The notes under the pieces were generated by a model, which saw only the letters and a program-made list of their open reading frames with translations, was not told where the DNA came from and did not search any database. This document shows, piece after piece, positions 28,333 to 40,868 of a stretch of 64,000 bases of DNA. Both the position numbers and the translations under genes were made by a program. Positions within the stretch are counted from its first letter, which is position 1. Each line of letters opens with the position of its first letter. Origin of the DNA: UBA2357 sp041916775 (GTDB lineage Bacteria > Pseudomonadota > Gammaproteobacteria > Burkholderiales > Rhodocyclaceae); NCBI GenBank assembly GCA_041916775.1, contig JAYRYZ010000004.1:124001-188000 (forward strand), in the 5' to 3' direction.

Positions 28333-28396
28333 GCCGAGGAGCGTTGCGACCTGAACCCGTTCAGGCCAGGCTCGGCAATCGAACAACGGCGCTCGC
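28333..28396 (+). promoter_or_regulatory. S-adenosylhomocysteine (SAH) riboswitch
   Basis: The conserved core is present: GCCGAG (28333-28338) pairs with CTCGGC (28371-28376), followed by the invariant GAGCGTTGC and GCCAGGCTCGG. P2 is CCTGAA/TTCAGG with loop CCCG (28350-28365). The pseudoknot joins GAGCG (28339-28343) with CGCTC (28390-28394). It lies 71 bases before metH and should raise its expression when SAH accumulates. Confidence 0.93.
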
Positions 28397-28433
28397 AAAC
28401 CCATTGGCCGGTTTGCCGCGCCGTTTTGCTTTT
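28388..28433 (+). terminator. Riboswitch-controlled terminator upstream of metH
   Basis: GGCGC (28388-28392) pairs with GCGCC (28418-28422) and GCAAACC with GGTTTGC, followed by GTTTTGCTTTT. The 5' arm uses the same bases as the SAH riboswitch pseudoknot, so the two structures exclude each other. Ligand binding would therefore prevent termination. Confidence 0.85.
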
Positions 28434-28466
28434 GTGGCGCACGCCGCCACGCTAGAGGATTGACCC

Positions 28467-32171
<3,705 letters not shown>

Positions 32172-32307
32172 AGGCGCATTCATTGCCGAGAATCGCAAAC
32201 TTTCGTCATGCGATGAGCGGACTCTTGGAAACGGGCGGTGAGAGGCGTCTACTCGGGTGATTCGAGCAATCGCTCGACGTAACTCATTTCATGGGAGAGC
32301 GCCTGTC

Positions 32308-33258
32308 ATGCAATCCGCACCAGATACTGCAAGGATCATCCATTACCCATCGAGCACCCAAGATCAGGCGACGGTGGATCAGATTCGGATCAATACCGCG
32401 CCTTTCAAGGGAGCCACGTTCGGGCCCGAGGGCAGGGATGCGTACGACGCGATAATGAACAACGTCATGGCGCCGGATGGGATCCGGTACGAAGCGAGCG
32501 TCGTTGGTGGAGTTCCGGGTGTTTGGTGCACCCCGGCCAAGCCTCGTGAAGGCGTCGCCATTCTGTTTCTGCATGGCGGAGGCTGCACAATGGGTTCTGC
32601 GCGTGCGTACCGGAATTTTGCAGGTCATTTTGCCCAGCGAACCCAAGCCAAGGTCTTTGTTGCCGACTACCGACTGGCGCCAGAGCATCCGTTTCCGACA
32701 GCCCTCGAAGACGCACATGCCGCGTATCTCGGTTTGTTGGCAGCCGGCGCCAAGCAAATCGTCGTGGTCGGCGATTCCGCTGGCGGTGGATTGAGCCTGT
32801 CTCTCTTCACCCTGTTGCAGACTGAAGCGGACAAGACGGCCCACAAGCCGGCCGCAGCAGTGGTGATGTCGCCCTGGACTGACTTGTCGATGAGCGGCGA
32901 CAGTATCGCAGGCAAGGCCGATGAAGAGCTTTATTTGACGAAGAATATGGTGCAAGCCTGTGCCGAGATGTATCTCGGTGGGGAGAAGCCGAGCCATCCG
33001 CAAGCTTCTGCGTTGAATGCGCCGACGCTTGAGCTGCCCCCACTGCAAATCCACGTCGGTACGAGCGAAATCCTGCTCGACGACTCCATCCGCTACGCTC
33101 AACGCGTTCAAGATGAAGCGAAAGACGTCACCTTGCATATCTGGGAAGAAATGCCTCATGTATTCCAGAATTGCGTTGGCATTCTGCATGCAGCGGACCA
33201 ATCCTTCGAAATCATGACTTCCTTCATCGTCAGTCATCTGAAGGAAACGCAATCCTGA
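32308..33258 (+). CDS. Alpha/beta hydrolase, hormone-sensitive-lipase type esterase
   Basis: 316 residues with the oxyanion-hole HGGGC, the nucleophile motif GDSAGGG (Ser about 170) and the acid and base residues in the C-terminal third (SEILLDD; MPHVFQ). Typical of carboxyl-ester hydrolases acting on short acyl esters. Base composition is clearly less GC-rich than neighbours such as metH, hinting at a recent acquisition. GGGAGAG lies before the ATG. Stand-alone gene. Confidence 0.88.
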   Translation: MQSAPDTARIIHYPSSTQDQATVDQIRINTAPFKGATFGPEGRDAYDAIMNNVMAPDGIRYEASVVGGVPGVWCTPAKPREGVAILFLHGGGCTMGSARAYRNFAGHFAQRTQAKVFVADYRLAPEHPFPTALEDAHAAYLGLLAAGAKQIVVVGDSAGGGLSLSLFTLLQTEADKTAHKPAAAVVMSPWTDLSMSGDSIAGKADEELYLTKNMVQACAEMYLGGEKPSHPQASALNAPTLELPPLQIHVGTSEILLDDSIRYAQRVQDEAKDVTLHIWEEMPHVFQNCVGILHAADQSFEIMTSFIVSHLKETQS

Positions 33259-33468
33259 TGGATACGCGTTTCGCTGATGCATTCAAGCCGGTATCGCTGC
33301 GCGGCTCGGCTTGATTCGGGGCTCAGGCGCGCAGGCATTCCAAGGTTGTAGAATGGCTACTGCTCCTCCGCTCCGTTGGCAGCCCCTCCCGGTCGCTTCG
33401 CAGCCTCCGCATGACATGGCGGCCAAACGAGGTCGCCTGCGGTAGTTGCCTGCCACCTGCTCGACACC

Positions 33469-33918
33469 ATGAACACATACCACCTTGCCCAATTGAACAT
33501 CGCGCTCGCGCGCGCCGAGATGACTTCCGACGTGATGAGCGGCTTCGTCGCCCGCCTGGATGAGATCAACCGCCTCGCAGAGCAGTCGAAGGGATTCGTC
33601 TGGCGGCTTGTCGGTGATGGCAGCGATGCGACCAGCATCCGGGCTTTCGACGACCCGCTGATGCTGGTGAACATGAGCGTATGGGAGGATATCGAGTCGC
33701 TGCGGACTTTTGCCTACAAGACCGCCCATGTGGAGCTCATCCGCGACCGCGATGCGTGGTTTCACAAGCTGCCGGAGGCGCATCAGGCGCTGTGGTGGAT
33801 TCCCGCAGGGCAACTGCCGACGGTGCAGGAGGCCAAGACGAGATTGGAGCACATCAGGGCGCATGGGCCGTCGCCGTTCGCGTTCACCTTCGCGAAGCCG
33901 TTTCCGCAGCCGGCGTGA
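33469..33918 (+). CDS. DUF3291 family protein
   Basis: 149 residues of the DUF3291 family, a ferredoxin-like (dimeric alpha/beta barrel) fold related to monooxygenase-like proteins. Signatures are YHLAQLNIALARAEM at the start, SVWEDIESLRTFAYKTAH in the middle and WWIPAGQLPTVQEAKTRLEHIRAHGP. Molecular function unknown. A 27-base gap separates it from the DUF2784 gene in the same direction. Confidence 0.85.
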   Translation: MNTYHLAQLNIALARAEMTSDVMSGFVARLDEINRLAEQSKGFVWRLVGDGSDATSIRAFDDPLMLVNMSVWEDIESLRTFAYKTAHVELIRDRDAWFHKLPEAHQALWWIPAGQLPTVQEAKTRLEHIRAHGPSPFAFTFAKPFPQPA

Positions 33919-33945
33919 CCGGGATTCGCCCCTGAGGCAGCCCGG

Positions 33946-34326
33946 ATGCCATACCAGACCCTCGCCGATGCGGTGCTGCTCCTGCACTTCGGCATCGTCC
34001 TTTTCGTGGTGCTGGGGCTGCCGGCAATCCTGCTCGGCAACCGGCTGGGCTGGGTGTGGGCGAACGGGTTCTGGTGGCGGCTCGCGCATCTCGGCGCCAT
34101 CGGAGTGGTCGCGCTGCAGGCCTGGCTGGGGCGCTATTGCCCGCTCACCATCCTCGAATCGTGGCTGCGCCTGCAGGCGGGGCAGGCAGGGTATCGGCAG
34201 AGCTTCGTCGAGCACTGGGTGCAGCGCGTGATGTACTTCGAGGCGCCGCTGTGGGTGTTCGCCTGCCTCTACACTGTGTTCGGCATGCTCGTCGCGTGGG
34301 CATGGTGGCGCTTTCCTCCGCGCTGA
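33946..34326 (+). CDS. DUF2784 family membrane protein
   Basis: 126 residues with four predicted membrane helices (about 8-30, 44-62, 70-78 in part, 98-120). The DUF2784 patterns LLHFGIVLFVVLGLP and CPLTILESWLR are present. No function known. Likely cotranscribed with the DUF3291 gene. Confidence 0.85.
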   Translation: MPYQTLADAVLLLHFGIVLFVVLGLPAILLGNRLGWVWANGFWWRLAHLGAIGVVALQAWLGRYCPLTILESWLRLQAGQAGYRQSFVEHWVQRVMYFEAPLWVFACLYTVFGMLVAWAWWRFPPR

Positions 34327-34348
34327 CCGTGTGCGACTCGGGCCCGGC

Positions 34349-35278
34349 TCAGGGCTGGCGAGGCTGCGCCAGCCCCAGATGCTGCAGGAAGGCGGTGGCG
34401 GCGGGCGAGAGGGTTTTCTGACGCCAATGCACGAGCGACCACTCGGTGTGGATGGGAAAGCCTTCCACGTCGAGCTCGACCAGCCCTGGCTGGCTGCCCA
34501 GCTGCAAGGTGTGACGCGACAGCACCGCGATGCCCAGACCGGCGCGTACCGATTCCTTGATCGCCTCGTTGCTCGCGATCACCATGCGCGGCGCGAACGG
34601 CCAGCCGCGGGCGCGGAAGGCGCGCTCGGTCGCGAGCCGGGTGCCTGAGCCGGGCTCGCGTGCGAGCAGCGGCGCGCTGGCGAGCGCGGACCACCCGAGG
34701 GCTCGCTGGCCGGCGAGCGGGTGGTCGGCCGGTGCGATGAACACCAGCGGGTTGTCGGCGAAGCGCCGGGTGACCACGTCGAGTTCCAGCGGCGGGTGGC
34801 TGAACACATAGATGTCGTCCTGGTTGGCCTCCAGCCGCGCGATGAGCTCGTTGCGGTTGCAGATGCTCAGCACCACCTCGATGTCCGGGAAGCGCCGCGA
34901 GAAGGTACCGAGGTGCGCCGGCATCAGGTACTTGGCGGTGGTGACCACGCCCAGCCGCAGCGTGCCGAGCGTGAGGCCGTGCAGCTGGCCGAGCCGGGTG
35001 TCGATGCGGTCCAGCACCTCGAACAGCGCCTCGCAGCCATCCCGCAACACCGCGCCGGCAGCGGTCAGGTCGAGCCGGCGGCCGACATGCTCCAGCAGCG
35101 GCTCGCCGATCGTCTCCTGCAGGCGCGCGAGCTGGGTGGAGACGGTGGGCTGGGCGAGATGCAGCGCACGCGCGGCCTCGGTGACGCTGCCGCGGCGCGC
35201 GACCTCGCGAAAGATCTCGAGCTGGCGGAAGGTGGTCTGGCGGGTGTGGAAGCGGCCGCGCTGAGGCGAGGATTCCAT
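34349..35278 (-). CDS. LysR family transcriptional regulator
   Basis: 309 residues: N-terminal winged helix (about 15-75; FREVARRGSVTEAARALHLAQPTVS) and a two-lobed effector domain. Sequence style (LRLGVVTTAKYLMP) resembles the CbbR/CysB-like branch. It is transcribed away from the isocitrate dehydrogenase-like gene, and two inverted repeats fill the gap, so it likely controls that gene and itself. Confidence 0.88.
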   Translation of the reverse strand: MESSPQRGRFHTRQTTFRQLEIFREVARRGSVTEAARALHLAQPTVSTQLARLQETIGEPLLEHVGRRLDLTAAGAVLRDGCEALFEVLDRIDTRLGQLHGLTLGTLRLGVVTTAKYLMPAHLGTFSRRFPDIEVVLSICNRNELIARLEANQDDIYVFSHPPLELDVVTRRFADNPLVFIAPADHPLAGQRALGWSALASAPLLAREPGSGTRLATERAFRARGWPFAPRMVIASNEAIKESVRAGLGIAVLSRHTLQLGSQPGLVELDVEGFPIHTEWSLVHWRQKTLSPAATAFLQHLGLAQPRQP

Positions 35279-35281
35279 GCA

Positions 35282-35335
35282 TTGATCTCTGTAGATATCA
35301 ACGCGCTTGATAATCTATTTTATTAGATGAATCAA
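35282..35335. promoter_or_regulatory. Two LysR-type inverted repeats in the divergent promoter region
   Basis: Two palindromes with the same TTGAT/ATCAA arms lie side by side: 35282-35301 (10-base spacer) and 35307-35335 (longer, with inner AATCTA/TAGAT symmetry). The first contains a T-N11-A core. This fits recognition and activation sites of the adjacent LysR protein. Confidence 0.55.
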
Positions 35336-35399
35336 GCCCACGATACTGTCGCCAACCCCACCGCCCCGAAGGGCAACCCCAGTGACAGGAGAGCACATC

Positions 35400-36878
35400 A
35401 TGGACCCGAAAGACCTGCCCTTTTCCTCGATCCAGGCCGGCACGCCGATCTCGGTCGCCGAAGGCGACGGCATCGGCCCGGAAATCATGCACGCCACGCT
35501 GCGCGTGCTGGACGCGGCCGGCGCCCGCCTGCGTCTCGAGCCGGTGAGCATCGGCGAGCGCTGCTACCTCGCCGGTGAACAGACCGGCATTGCCGCCGAT
35601 GCCTGGACCTCGTTGCGCAGCACGCGGGTCTTCCTCAAGGCGCCGATCACCACCCCGCGCGGCGGCGGCTACAAGAGCCTCAACGTCACCACCCGCAAGG
35701 CGCTGGGCCTCTATGCCAACGTGCGCCCGTGCGTGGCCTACGCCCCCTTCGTCGCCACCCGCCACCCGGGCATGGACGTGGTGATCGTGCGCGAGAACGA
35801 GGAGGACCTCTACGCCGGCATCGAACACCGCCAGACCGACGACGTGGTGCAGTGCCTCAAGCTCATCACCCGCCCCGGCTGCGAGCGCATCGTGCGCTAC
35901 GCCTTCGAGTACGCGGTGCGCCACGGCCGCAAGAAGGTCACCTGCATGGTCAAGGACAACATCATGAAGATGACCGACGGCCTGTTCCGCGAAGTGTTCG
36001 ACCAGATCGGTGCCGAATACCCCGCGCTCGAGCGCGAAGCGCTGATCATCGACATCGCCGCGGCGCTGCTCGCCGACCGGCCCGAGCACTTCGACGTGGT
36101 GGTCACGCCCAACCTCTACGGCGACATCATCTCGGACGTGGCGGCGCAGATCGCGGGCTCGGTGGGCATGGCCGGCTCGGCCAACATCGGCGACCAGTGC
36201 GCGATGTTCGAGGCCATCCACGGCTCGGCACCGCCGCTCGCCGGCAAGGATGTCGCCAACCCCTCGGGCCTGCTCCACAGCGCGGTGCTGATGCTGCTCC
36301 ACATCGGCCAGAACACGGTCGCCGAGCGCATCCACAACGCCTGGCTGCGCACCCTGGAGGAAGGCCTGCACACGCAGGACATCTTCGATGCCGCGACCAG
36401 CCGCAGCCTGCTCGGCACCCAGGCCTTCGCCGACGCGGTGATCGCCCGTCTCGGCCGTCAGCCCGAGCAGCTCGCGGCGGTATACTACGACGCCACCGCG
36501 GTGGCGCCGCATGTGTCCGCACCGCCGCGCGCGGCGGCCGCCGCGCGCGCGAACAAGACGCTGGTCGGGGTGGATGTATTCCTGCACTGGTCCGGCGGGC
36601 GTGGCGACGACCTCGCGGCGCAGCTACTCGCCGGCGCGCAGGCCGGCCCGCTCGCGCTCGAGGTCATCACCAACCGCGGCGTGCGGGTGTGGCCCGGCGG
36701 CTTGCCCGAGACCTTCTGCGTGGATCACTGGCGCTGCCGCTTCCGCGCCGAGTCGGTGCGCGCCGGCGACGTGGTCGCGCTGCAACAGCGGCTGGTGGCG
36801 GCGGGCTTCGATGTGATCAAGACCGAGAACCTCTACCTCTTCGACGGCGTGCCCGGCTTCTCGGCCGTGCATGGCTGA
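35400..36878 (+). CDS. Isocitrate dehydrogenase with C-terminal extension (Thermus type)
   Basis: 492 residues. The catalytic domain (1-340) carries the metal-dependent decarboxylating dehydrogenase motifs EGDGIGPEI, YKSLNVTTRKALGLYANVRP (substrate Ser/Asn/Arg), REN-EEDLYAG and NLYGDIISD, with AIHGSAPPLAGKDVANPSG for the nucleotide. A further 150 residues resemble the extension in Thermus thermophilus isocitrate dehydrogenase. GGAGAGC precedes ATG 35400; an upstream start adds only six residues. NAD or NADP specificity cannot be told safely. Isopropylmalate or tartrate dehydrogenase are less likely alternatives. Confidence 0.85.
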   Translation: MDPKDLPFSSIQAGTPISVAEGDGIGPEIMHATLRVLDAAGARLRLEPVSIGERCYLAGEQTGIAADAWTSLRSTRVFLKAPITTPRGGGYKSLNVTTRKALGLYANVRPCVAYAPFVATRHPGMDVVIVRENEEDLYAGIEHRQTDDVVQCLKLITRPGCERIVRYAFEYAVRHGRKKVTCMVKDNIMKMTDGLFREVFDQIGAEYPALEREALIIDIAAALLADRPEHFDVVVTPNLYGDIISDVAAQIAGSVGMAGSANIGDQCAMFEAIHGSAPPLAGKDVANPSGLLHSAVLMLLHIGQNTVAERIHNAWLRTLEEGLHTQDIFDAATSRSLLGTQAFADAVIARLGRQPEQLAAVYYDATAVAPHVSAPPRAAAAARANKTLVGVDVFLHWSGGRGDDLAAQLLAGAQAGPLALEVITNRGVRVWPGGLPETFCVDHWRCRFRAESVRAGDVVALQQRLVAAGFDVIKTENLYLFDGVPGFSAVHG

Positions 36879-37020
36879 GGCGGAGCCGGGTCGGGCCGGG
36901 CCGTTTGCCCCGGCCCGGCCGCACATTCGTGCTTGCCTTGACGTCCCTGGCGCCTACACTTCCGTCATGCGGTCCGCCGAGAATAGGTGCTGGTCATCAA
37001 AACCCCGAGGAGAGGCAAAC

Positions 37021-37413
37021 ATGCAAGGCAACCCGGTCGTATGGTTCGAGATCTATGTGGAAGACATGGCGCGCGCAAAGCGCTTCTACGAGGCGGTACT
37101 TGGCGTGACGCTTGAGCGCATGCCGCCGCCGACCGCCGAGCTCGACATGGAGATGTGGGCGTTTCCGTCGGACAAGGCGACGGCCCAGACGACCTACGGC
37201 GCGTGCGGGATGCTGGTGAAGATGGAAGGCTGTCCTCCGGGCGGAGGTGGCACCGTGGTCTACTTCGGCTGTGTTGACTGTGCGGTTGAGGCCGGGCGCA
37301 TCACTGCCAACGGCGGGACCTTGGTGCAGGACAAGATGTCCATCGGCGAGCACGGCTTCATCGCGATGGCGCGTGACACCGAAGGCAACTTGATCGGCTT
37401 TCATTCGATGTGA
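37021..37413 (+). CDS. VOC (glyoxalase/bleomycin-resistance fold) family protein
   Basis: 130 residues with the paired beta-alpha-beta-beta-beta units of the vicinal-oxygen-chelate fold: WFEIYVEDMARAKRFYEAVLG at the start and ARDTEGNLIGFHSM at the end. The second unit ends in Glu/His positions typical of metal ligands. GAGGAGAGG precedes the ATG. Substrate unknown. Confidence 0.88.
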   Translation: MQGNPVVWFEIYVEDMARAKRFYEAVLGVTLERMPPPTAELDMEMWAFPSDKATAQTTYGACGMLVKMEGCPPGGGGTVVYFGCVDCAVEAGRITANGGTLVQDKMSIGEHGFIAMARDTEGNLIGFHSM

Positions 37414-37516
37414 AGGACGTGGGTGGTGACGCGGCGCTCGTGTGGGGTCTGTGGTGCCTCGCCGCAGCGGAGCGATGCATGAGCCAGCATGACATTCCGT
37501 CGACTCGGGGGTACGC

Positions 37517-37987
37517 ATGATCAGCACCTTTCTGTCGCGGCCGAACTGGGTTCCCCGCCACATCGAGAATCACCTCGGCAGGCTCTACGACAAAATGAGC
37601 GAGTTGGGTTTCGAGGCGAAGACGGTCGGGCAGAACGTCACGACGCTGGGGTTGCCGTTCGATGAAGTCGTGAGCTTGATGAATGCCTGTCAGTGCACCA
37701 TCGTGCTCGGCATTCCGCAGATTCGTGTCGAGACCGGAAAGATTAAGGACAAGGACATCGAGGCCGGTTTCGCTTTGCCGACTGAATGGAATCAGATCGA
37801 GGCGGCGATCTCGATCATGCTTGGTAAGCCCACGCTGATGATGTTGCACAAGGGAGTGGCCGGGCGCGGCTTGTTCGAGCGCGGCGCAGCGAATGTTTAT
37901 GTGCATGAGTTTCACACCGTCGGACCGAAGTGGGTCGACGCGCTCGAGCCGAAACTGCTGGCACTGAAAACCCGTCTGAGAGGGTGA
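37517..37987 (+). CDS. Hypothetical protein with TIR/deoxyribosyltransferase-like pattern
   Basis: 156 residues. The layout ISTFLSRPNW, then LMNACQCTIVLGIPQ, then WNQIEAAISIMLGKPTLMML and a terminal FHTVGPKW resembles small proteins with a Rossmannoid TIR-like or nucleoside deoxyribosyltransferase fold, in which a Glu in the third helix (WNQIEA) is catalytic. This resemblance is from pattern only. Its GC content is lower than the genome average. Not obviously operonic. Confidence 0.5.
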   Translation: MISTFLSRPNWVPRHIENHLGRLYDKMSELGFEAKTVGQNVTTLGLPFDEVVSLMNACQCTIVLGIPQIRVETGKIKDKDIEAGFALPTEWNQIEAAISIMLGKPTLMMLHKGVAGRGLFERGAANVYVHEFHTVGPKWVDALEPKLLALKTRLRG

Positions 37988-38038
37988 AGGACGTCCGTTG
38001 TCGCTGGCTTATGCGTAGCAGCGTGAAGGCCTGCGGCT

Positions 38039-38521
38039 TCACGCGTACGCCACCAGCCGCCCCAGCAGCATCGCGCTCAACCACACCACGATCGACACCA
38101 GCGCAGCAAGGCGTGCCGATCGCGGCACCTGACCAGTGTTCAGCATCCCGTGAAGCGCGGCGCGCGCATGCCAGCGCAGAGCCAGCGCATTCACCACGCC
38201 CGCGGCCACGAGCGGCATCTTGGCGAGGAACAGCGGCGATCGCGCGTAGTCGCTCGCTCCGGCCGCAAACAGGACGCCGCCGCTCGCCATCGCAAGCAGC
38301 AGGCCGGCCGCGGCGGTGCGCGTCAGCACGGTCCACAGTGGGGCGATCGGCACCGCAGGCCACAGGCCCAGGAGGCGCAGATCCAGCGGCAGGATGCTCC
38401 CGAGCAGAAGCCCGATGCCCAGTATGTGCAGCGCATTGACGAGCGGATAGGCCCACTGCGACACGCGCAAGGCGGCAATCGGCGTGAGCCCCTCCAGGGT
38501 GGCGAACCAGGCCTCGATCAT
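38039..38521 (-). CDS. DUF6644-like membrane protein
   Basis: 160 residues with four predicted helices and conserved N-terminal WFATLEGLTPIAALRVSQWAYP-like region followed by NALHILGIGLLLGS, where a His could bind a cofactor. Proteins of this type usually sit beside small DUF6152 exported proteins, as here (19 bases apart). Function unknown. Confidence 0.65.
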   Translation of the reverse strand: MIEAWFATLEGLTPIAALRVSQWAYPLVNALHILGIGLLLGSILPLDLRLLGLWPAVPIAPLWTVLTRTAAAGLLLAMASGGVLFAAGASDYARSPLFLAKMPLVAAGVVNALALRWHARAALHGMLNTGQVPRSARLAALVSIVVWLSAMLLGRLVAYA

Positions 38522-38539
38522 CCCGGGCGCCTGCCTGCT

Positions 38540-38929
38540 TCAGCGCAGGCGTTCGGGGTAGAGGTCGTAGTGCTTGCCGTCGATGGTGATGCGCTCCGCC
38601 TTCAGCACCCGCTCACCTTCCCGCGCCGAACGCGGGCCGACCGCGGAGAGGCTGGCGCCTGGTGCGAGCATTTCGTCGGCGAGCCCGGCGCGTGCGTTGC
38701 GCCACGGCTGGCCCACCTCCACCGTCCACCGCTCGCCACCGACCTCCAGCGTGACGATGCCGTGCGGGTTGCCCAGCTTCGCTTCGACGACCGTGCCGGA
38801 CAGGGTGTGGTGCTCGTCCTTGGCCCACTGCCAACCGTGGTGGGCATGGGCGACGGGGGAAATCGCGAACACTGCGGCCAGCGCAAGGCCGGTAGAGACC
38901 TTGCGCAAGGCGTGGAAGGCTGAAGGCAT
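38540..38929 (-). CDS. DUF6152-like exported protein
   Basis: 129 residues: signal peptide with cleavage after AHA-HHGW, and a compact beta-rich domain containing LSGTVVEAKLGNPHG and TVEVGQPWRNARAG, the pattern of DUF6152 proteins. The N-terminal His cluster (HAHHGW) may bind metal. First gene of a pair with the membrane protein downstream. Confidence 0.72.
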   Translation of the reverse strand: MPSAFHALRKVSTGLALAAVFAISPVAHAHHGWQWAKDEHHTLSGTVVEAKLGNPHGIVTLEVGGERWTVEVGQPWRNARAGLADEMLAPGASLSAVGPRSAREGERVLKAERITIDGKHYDLYPERLR

Positions 38930-39044
38930 GGTGGCATCCTCGATTCGTTGGCGAACGGAGGGTGGACCGGCCGACGTGCAGAAAGTGCGCTGCCGTAGGC
39001 AGCGATGAGGGTCGCGGGGCCGGTCGGGCGGCCGCAGCGATCGC

Positions 39045-39938
39045 TCAACGCGCGCGGATGGCGGAATCCCGCATCCCCAGCCACGCATTCAGCCCGACCG
39101 TCGCGAGGATGATCGCGCCGCCCACCAGCGTGTTGCCGGGCGCGGTCTCATTCAGCACCAGCCACACCCAGAACGGGCCGAGCACGGTCTCGATGAGCAG
39201 GAACAGGCTCACTTCGGCGGAGGGGATGTAGCGCGGGGCGAGCATGATCAGCCACGAGGCCAGCGGGATCTGCACCGCGCCCATGAGGAACAGCCAGGTG
39301 TAGCTTTCCGTAGCGAGCGAGAGCGGCTGCGCGAAGGGCAGTGCGAGGAGTGCCGTGACCGCGCCCGAGGTGGCGAGCAGCGGCAGGCGCGGCAGCGCGG
39401 CATGTTGGCGCAGCAGGGTCAGCACCGCTCCCATCGACACCGCCAGCACGATCGCGGCGAGATCCCCGCGCCAGCTCGGTGCGCCCAGGCTGTCGGCGAA
39501 GATGACCGCCACGCCTGAGAGCGCGGCGATGATGGATAGCAGTGTGCGACGGCTGATGCGTTCGCCGAGAATCCACCACGAAAGGAGCGCGGCAAACACC
39601 GGCGAGCTCGCGAGGATGACGACGGTGTTGGCGGTGCTGGTGTGGCCGATCGCGAACACGAAGAGCGCGGAGTTGATGCCGTAGATGCCACCGATCAGCA
39701 GGAGGGGGCGCACGGTGTCGCGCGTGATGCTCGCATGCCCGCGCACTGCGGCGAGCAGCGCGAAGCCGCCCACCACTAGGAAGATCAGCGCTCCGCGCCA
39801 GAACATCACGTCTGCGGTGGCTGCGGCCGCAAGACGGATGAGCAGCGCGTCCACGCTCAGCACCAGCACCCCCGACGCGGCGATGAGCACGCCCAGGCGA
39901 TGCTGCGTGCCCGGATCGAAGCCGGGCGCAGGCGTCAT
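39045..39938 (-). CDS. EamA/DMT superfamily transporter
   Basis: 297 residues with ten predicted helices and two EamA repeats. The start MTPAPGFDPGTQ overlaps the stop of the exonuclease III gene (ATGA). Family patterns include FWRGALIFLVVGG and the second-repeat NTLVGGAIILATVGLN. Probably an exporter of small metabolites; substrate unknown. Confidence 0.88.
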   Translation of the reverse strand: MTPAPGFDPGTQHRLGVLIAASGVLVLSVDALLIRLAAAATADVMFWRGALIFLVVGGFALLAAVRGHASITRDTVRPLLLIGGIYGINSALFVFAIGHTSTANTVVILASSPVFAALLSWWILGERISRRTLLSIIAALSGVAVIFADSLGAPSWRGDLAAIVLAVSMGAVLTLLRQHAALPRLPLLATSGAVTALLALPFAQPLSLATESYTWLFLMGAVQIPLASWLIMLAPRYIPSAEVSLFLLIETVLGPFWVWLVLNETAPGNTLVGGAIILATVGLNAWLGMRDSAIRAR

Positions 39939-40723
39939 CGGGCGAGCGCGAAGTCGTAGTCGACCGTGAGCGGTGCGTGGTCGCTGAAACGTTCGGCCTT
40001 GTAGATCGTGGTGGCCTGTGCGGTGCGTGCGAGGGCCGGGGTGGCAATCTGGTAGTCGAGCCGCCAGCCGACGTTCTTCGCCCAAGCCTGGCCGCGGTTG
40101 GACCACCAGGTGTAGGCCTCGTCCGTGGTGTCCGGGTGCAGGTGGCGGTAGACATCCACCCAGCCCTGCTCGTCGAACACGCGCGTGAGCCAGGCGCGCT
40201 CCTCGGGCAGGAAGCCGGAGTTCTTCTGGTTGGATTTCCAGTTCCGCAGGTCGATCTCCTTGTGCGCGATGTTCCAGTCGCCGCACAGCACGACCTCGCG
40301 GCCGGCGTTGCGCAGCGCGGCGAGGTGGGGCAGGAACAGCGCCATGAAGCGGAACTTCGCCTCCTGGCGGACATCTCCGCTGGAGCCGGAGGGCAGGTAC
40401 ACCGAGATCACCGAAAGCCCGGGGTACTGCAACTCGATGTAGCGCCCCTCGGCGTCGAACTCGGCCACTCCCAGGCCCTCGACGACCCGTTCGGGTGCGT
40501 GCCGCGTGTAGATGCCCACGCCGCTGTAACCTTTCTTCTCGGCGTAATGGAAGTGGCCGCCGAGCCCGTCAGGCGTGCTGGTTGCGCCTGTCATGTCTGC
40601 GGCCTGCGCCTTGAGCTCCTGCACGCAGACGAAATCGGCCTGCTGGGCCGGCATCCAGTCGAAGAAACCCTTGCGCTCGGCCGAGCGCACGCCGTTGAGG
40701 TTGGCTGTGATGACGCGTAACAT
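39935..40723 (-). CDS. xth: Exodeoxyribonuclease III
   Basis: 262-residue AP endonuclease/3'-5' exonuclease of base excision repair. Motifs: ANLNGVRSAERKGF, CVQELKAQ (metal Glu), YLPSGSSGD, CGDWNIAHKEIDL (catalytic Asp/Asn) and C-terminal SDHAPLTVDYDF (general base His). Full length and intact. First gene of a two-gene unit with the DMT exporter. Confidence 0.94.
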   Translation of the reverse strand: MLRVITANLNGVRSAERKGFFDWMPAQQADFVCVQELKAQAADMTGATSTPDGLGGHFHYAEKKGYSGVGIYTRHAPERVVEGLGVAEFDAEGRYIELQYPGLSVISVYLPSGSSGDVRQEAKFRFMALFLPHLAALRNAGREVVLCGDWNIAHKEIDLRNWKSNQKNSGFLPEERAWLTRVFDEQGWVDVYRHLHPDTTDEAYTWWSNRGQAWAKNVGWRLDYQIATPALARTAQATTIYKAERFSDHAPLTVDYDFALAR

Positions 40724-40868
40724 GCGTGAAATTGTTCCCTATTGACGACGGATGCAGAATATAGCGGCAATCGCCTCGTGACTGGCCTGCAGGCGGCCAC
40801 CGGAGGCGGCAGGTACGACACCGGAGCGCCCTGTACCCTCATCCAACACCGCATCCACCGAACTGCCC

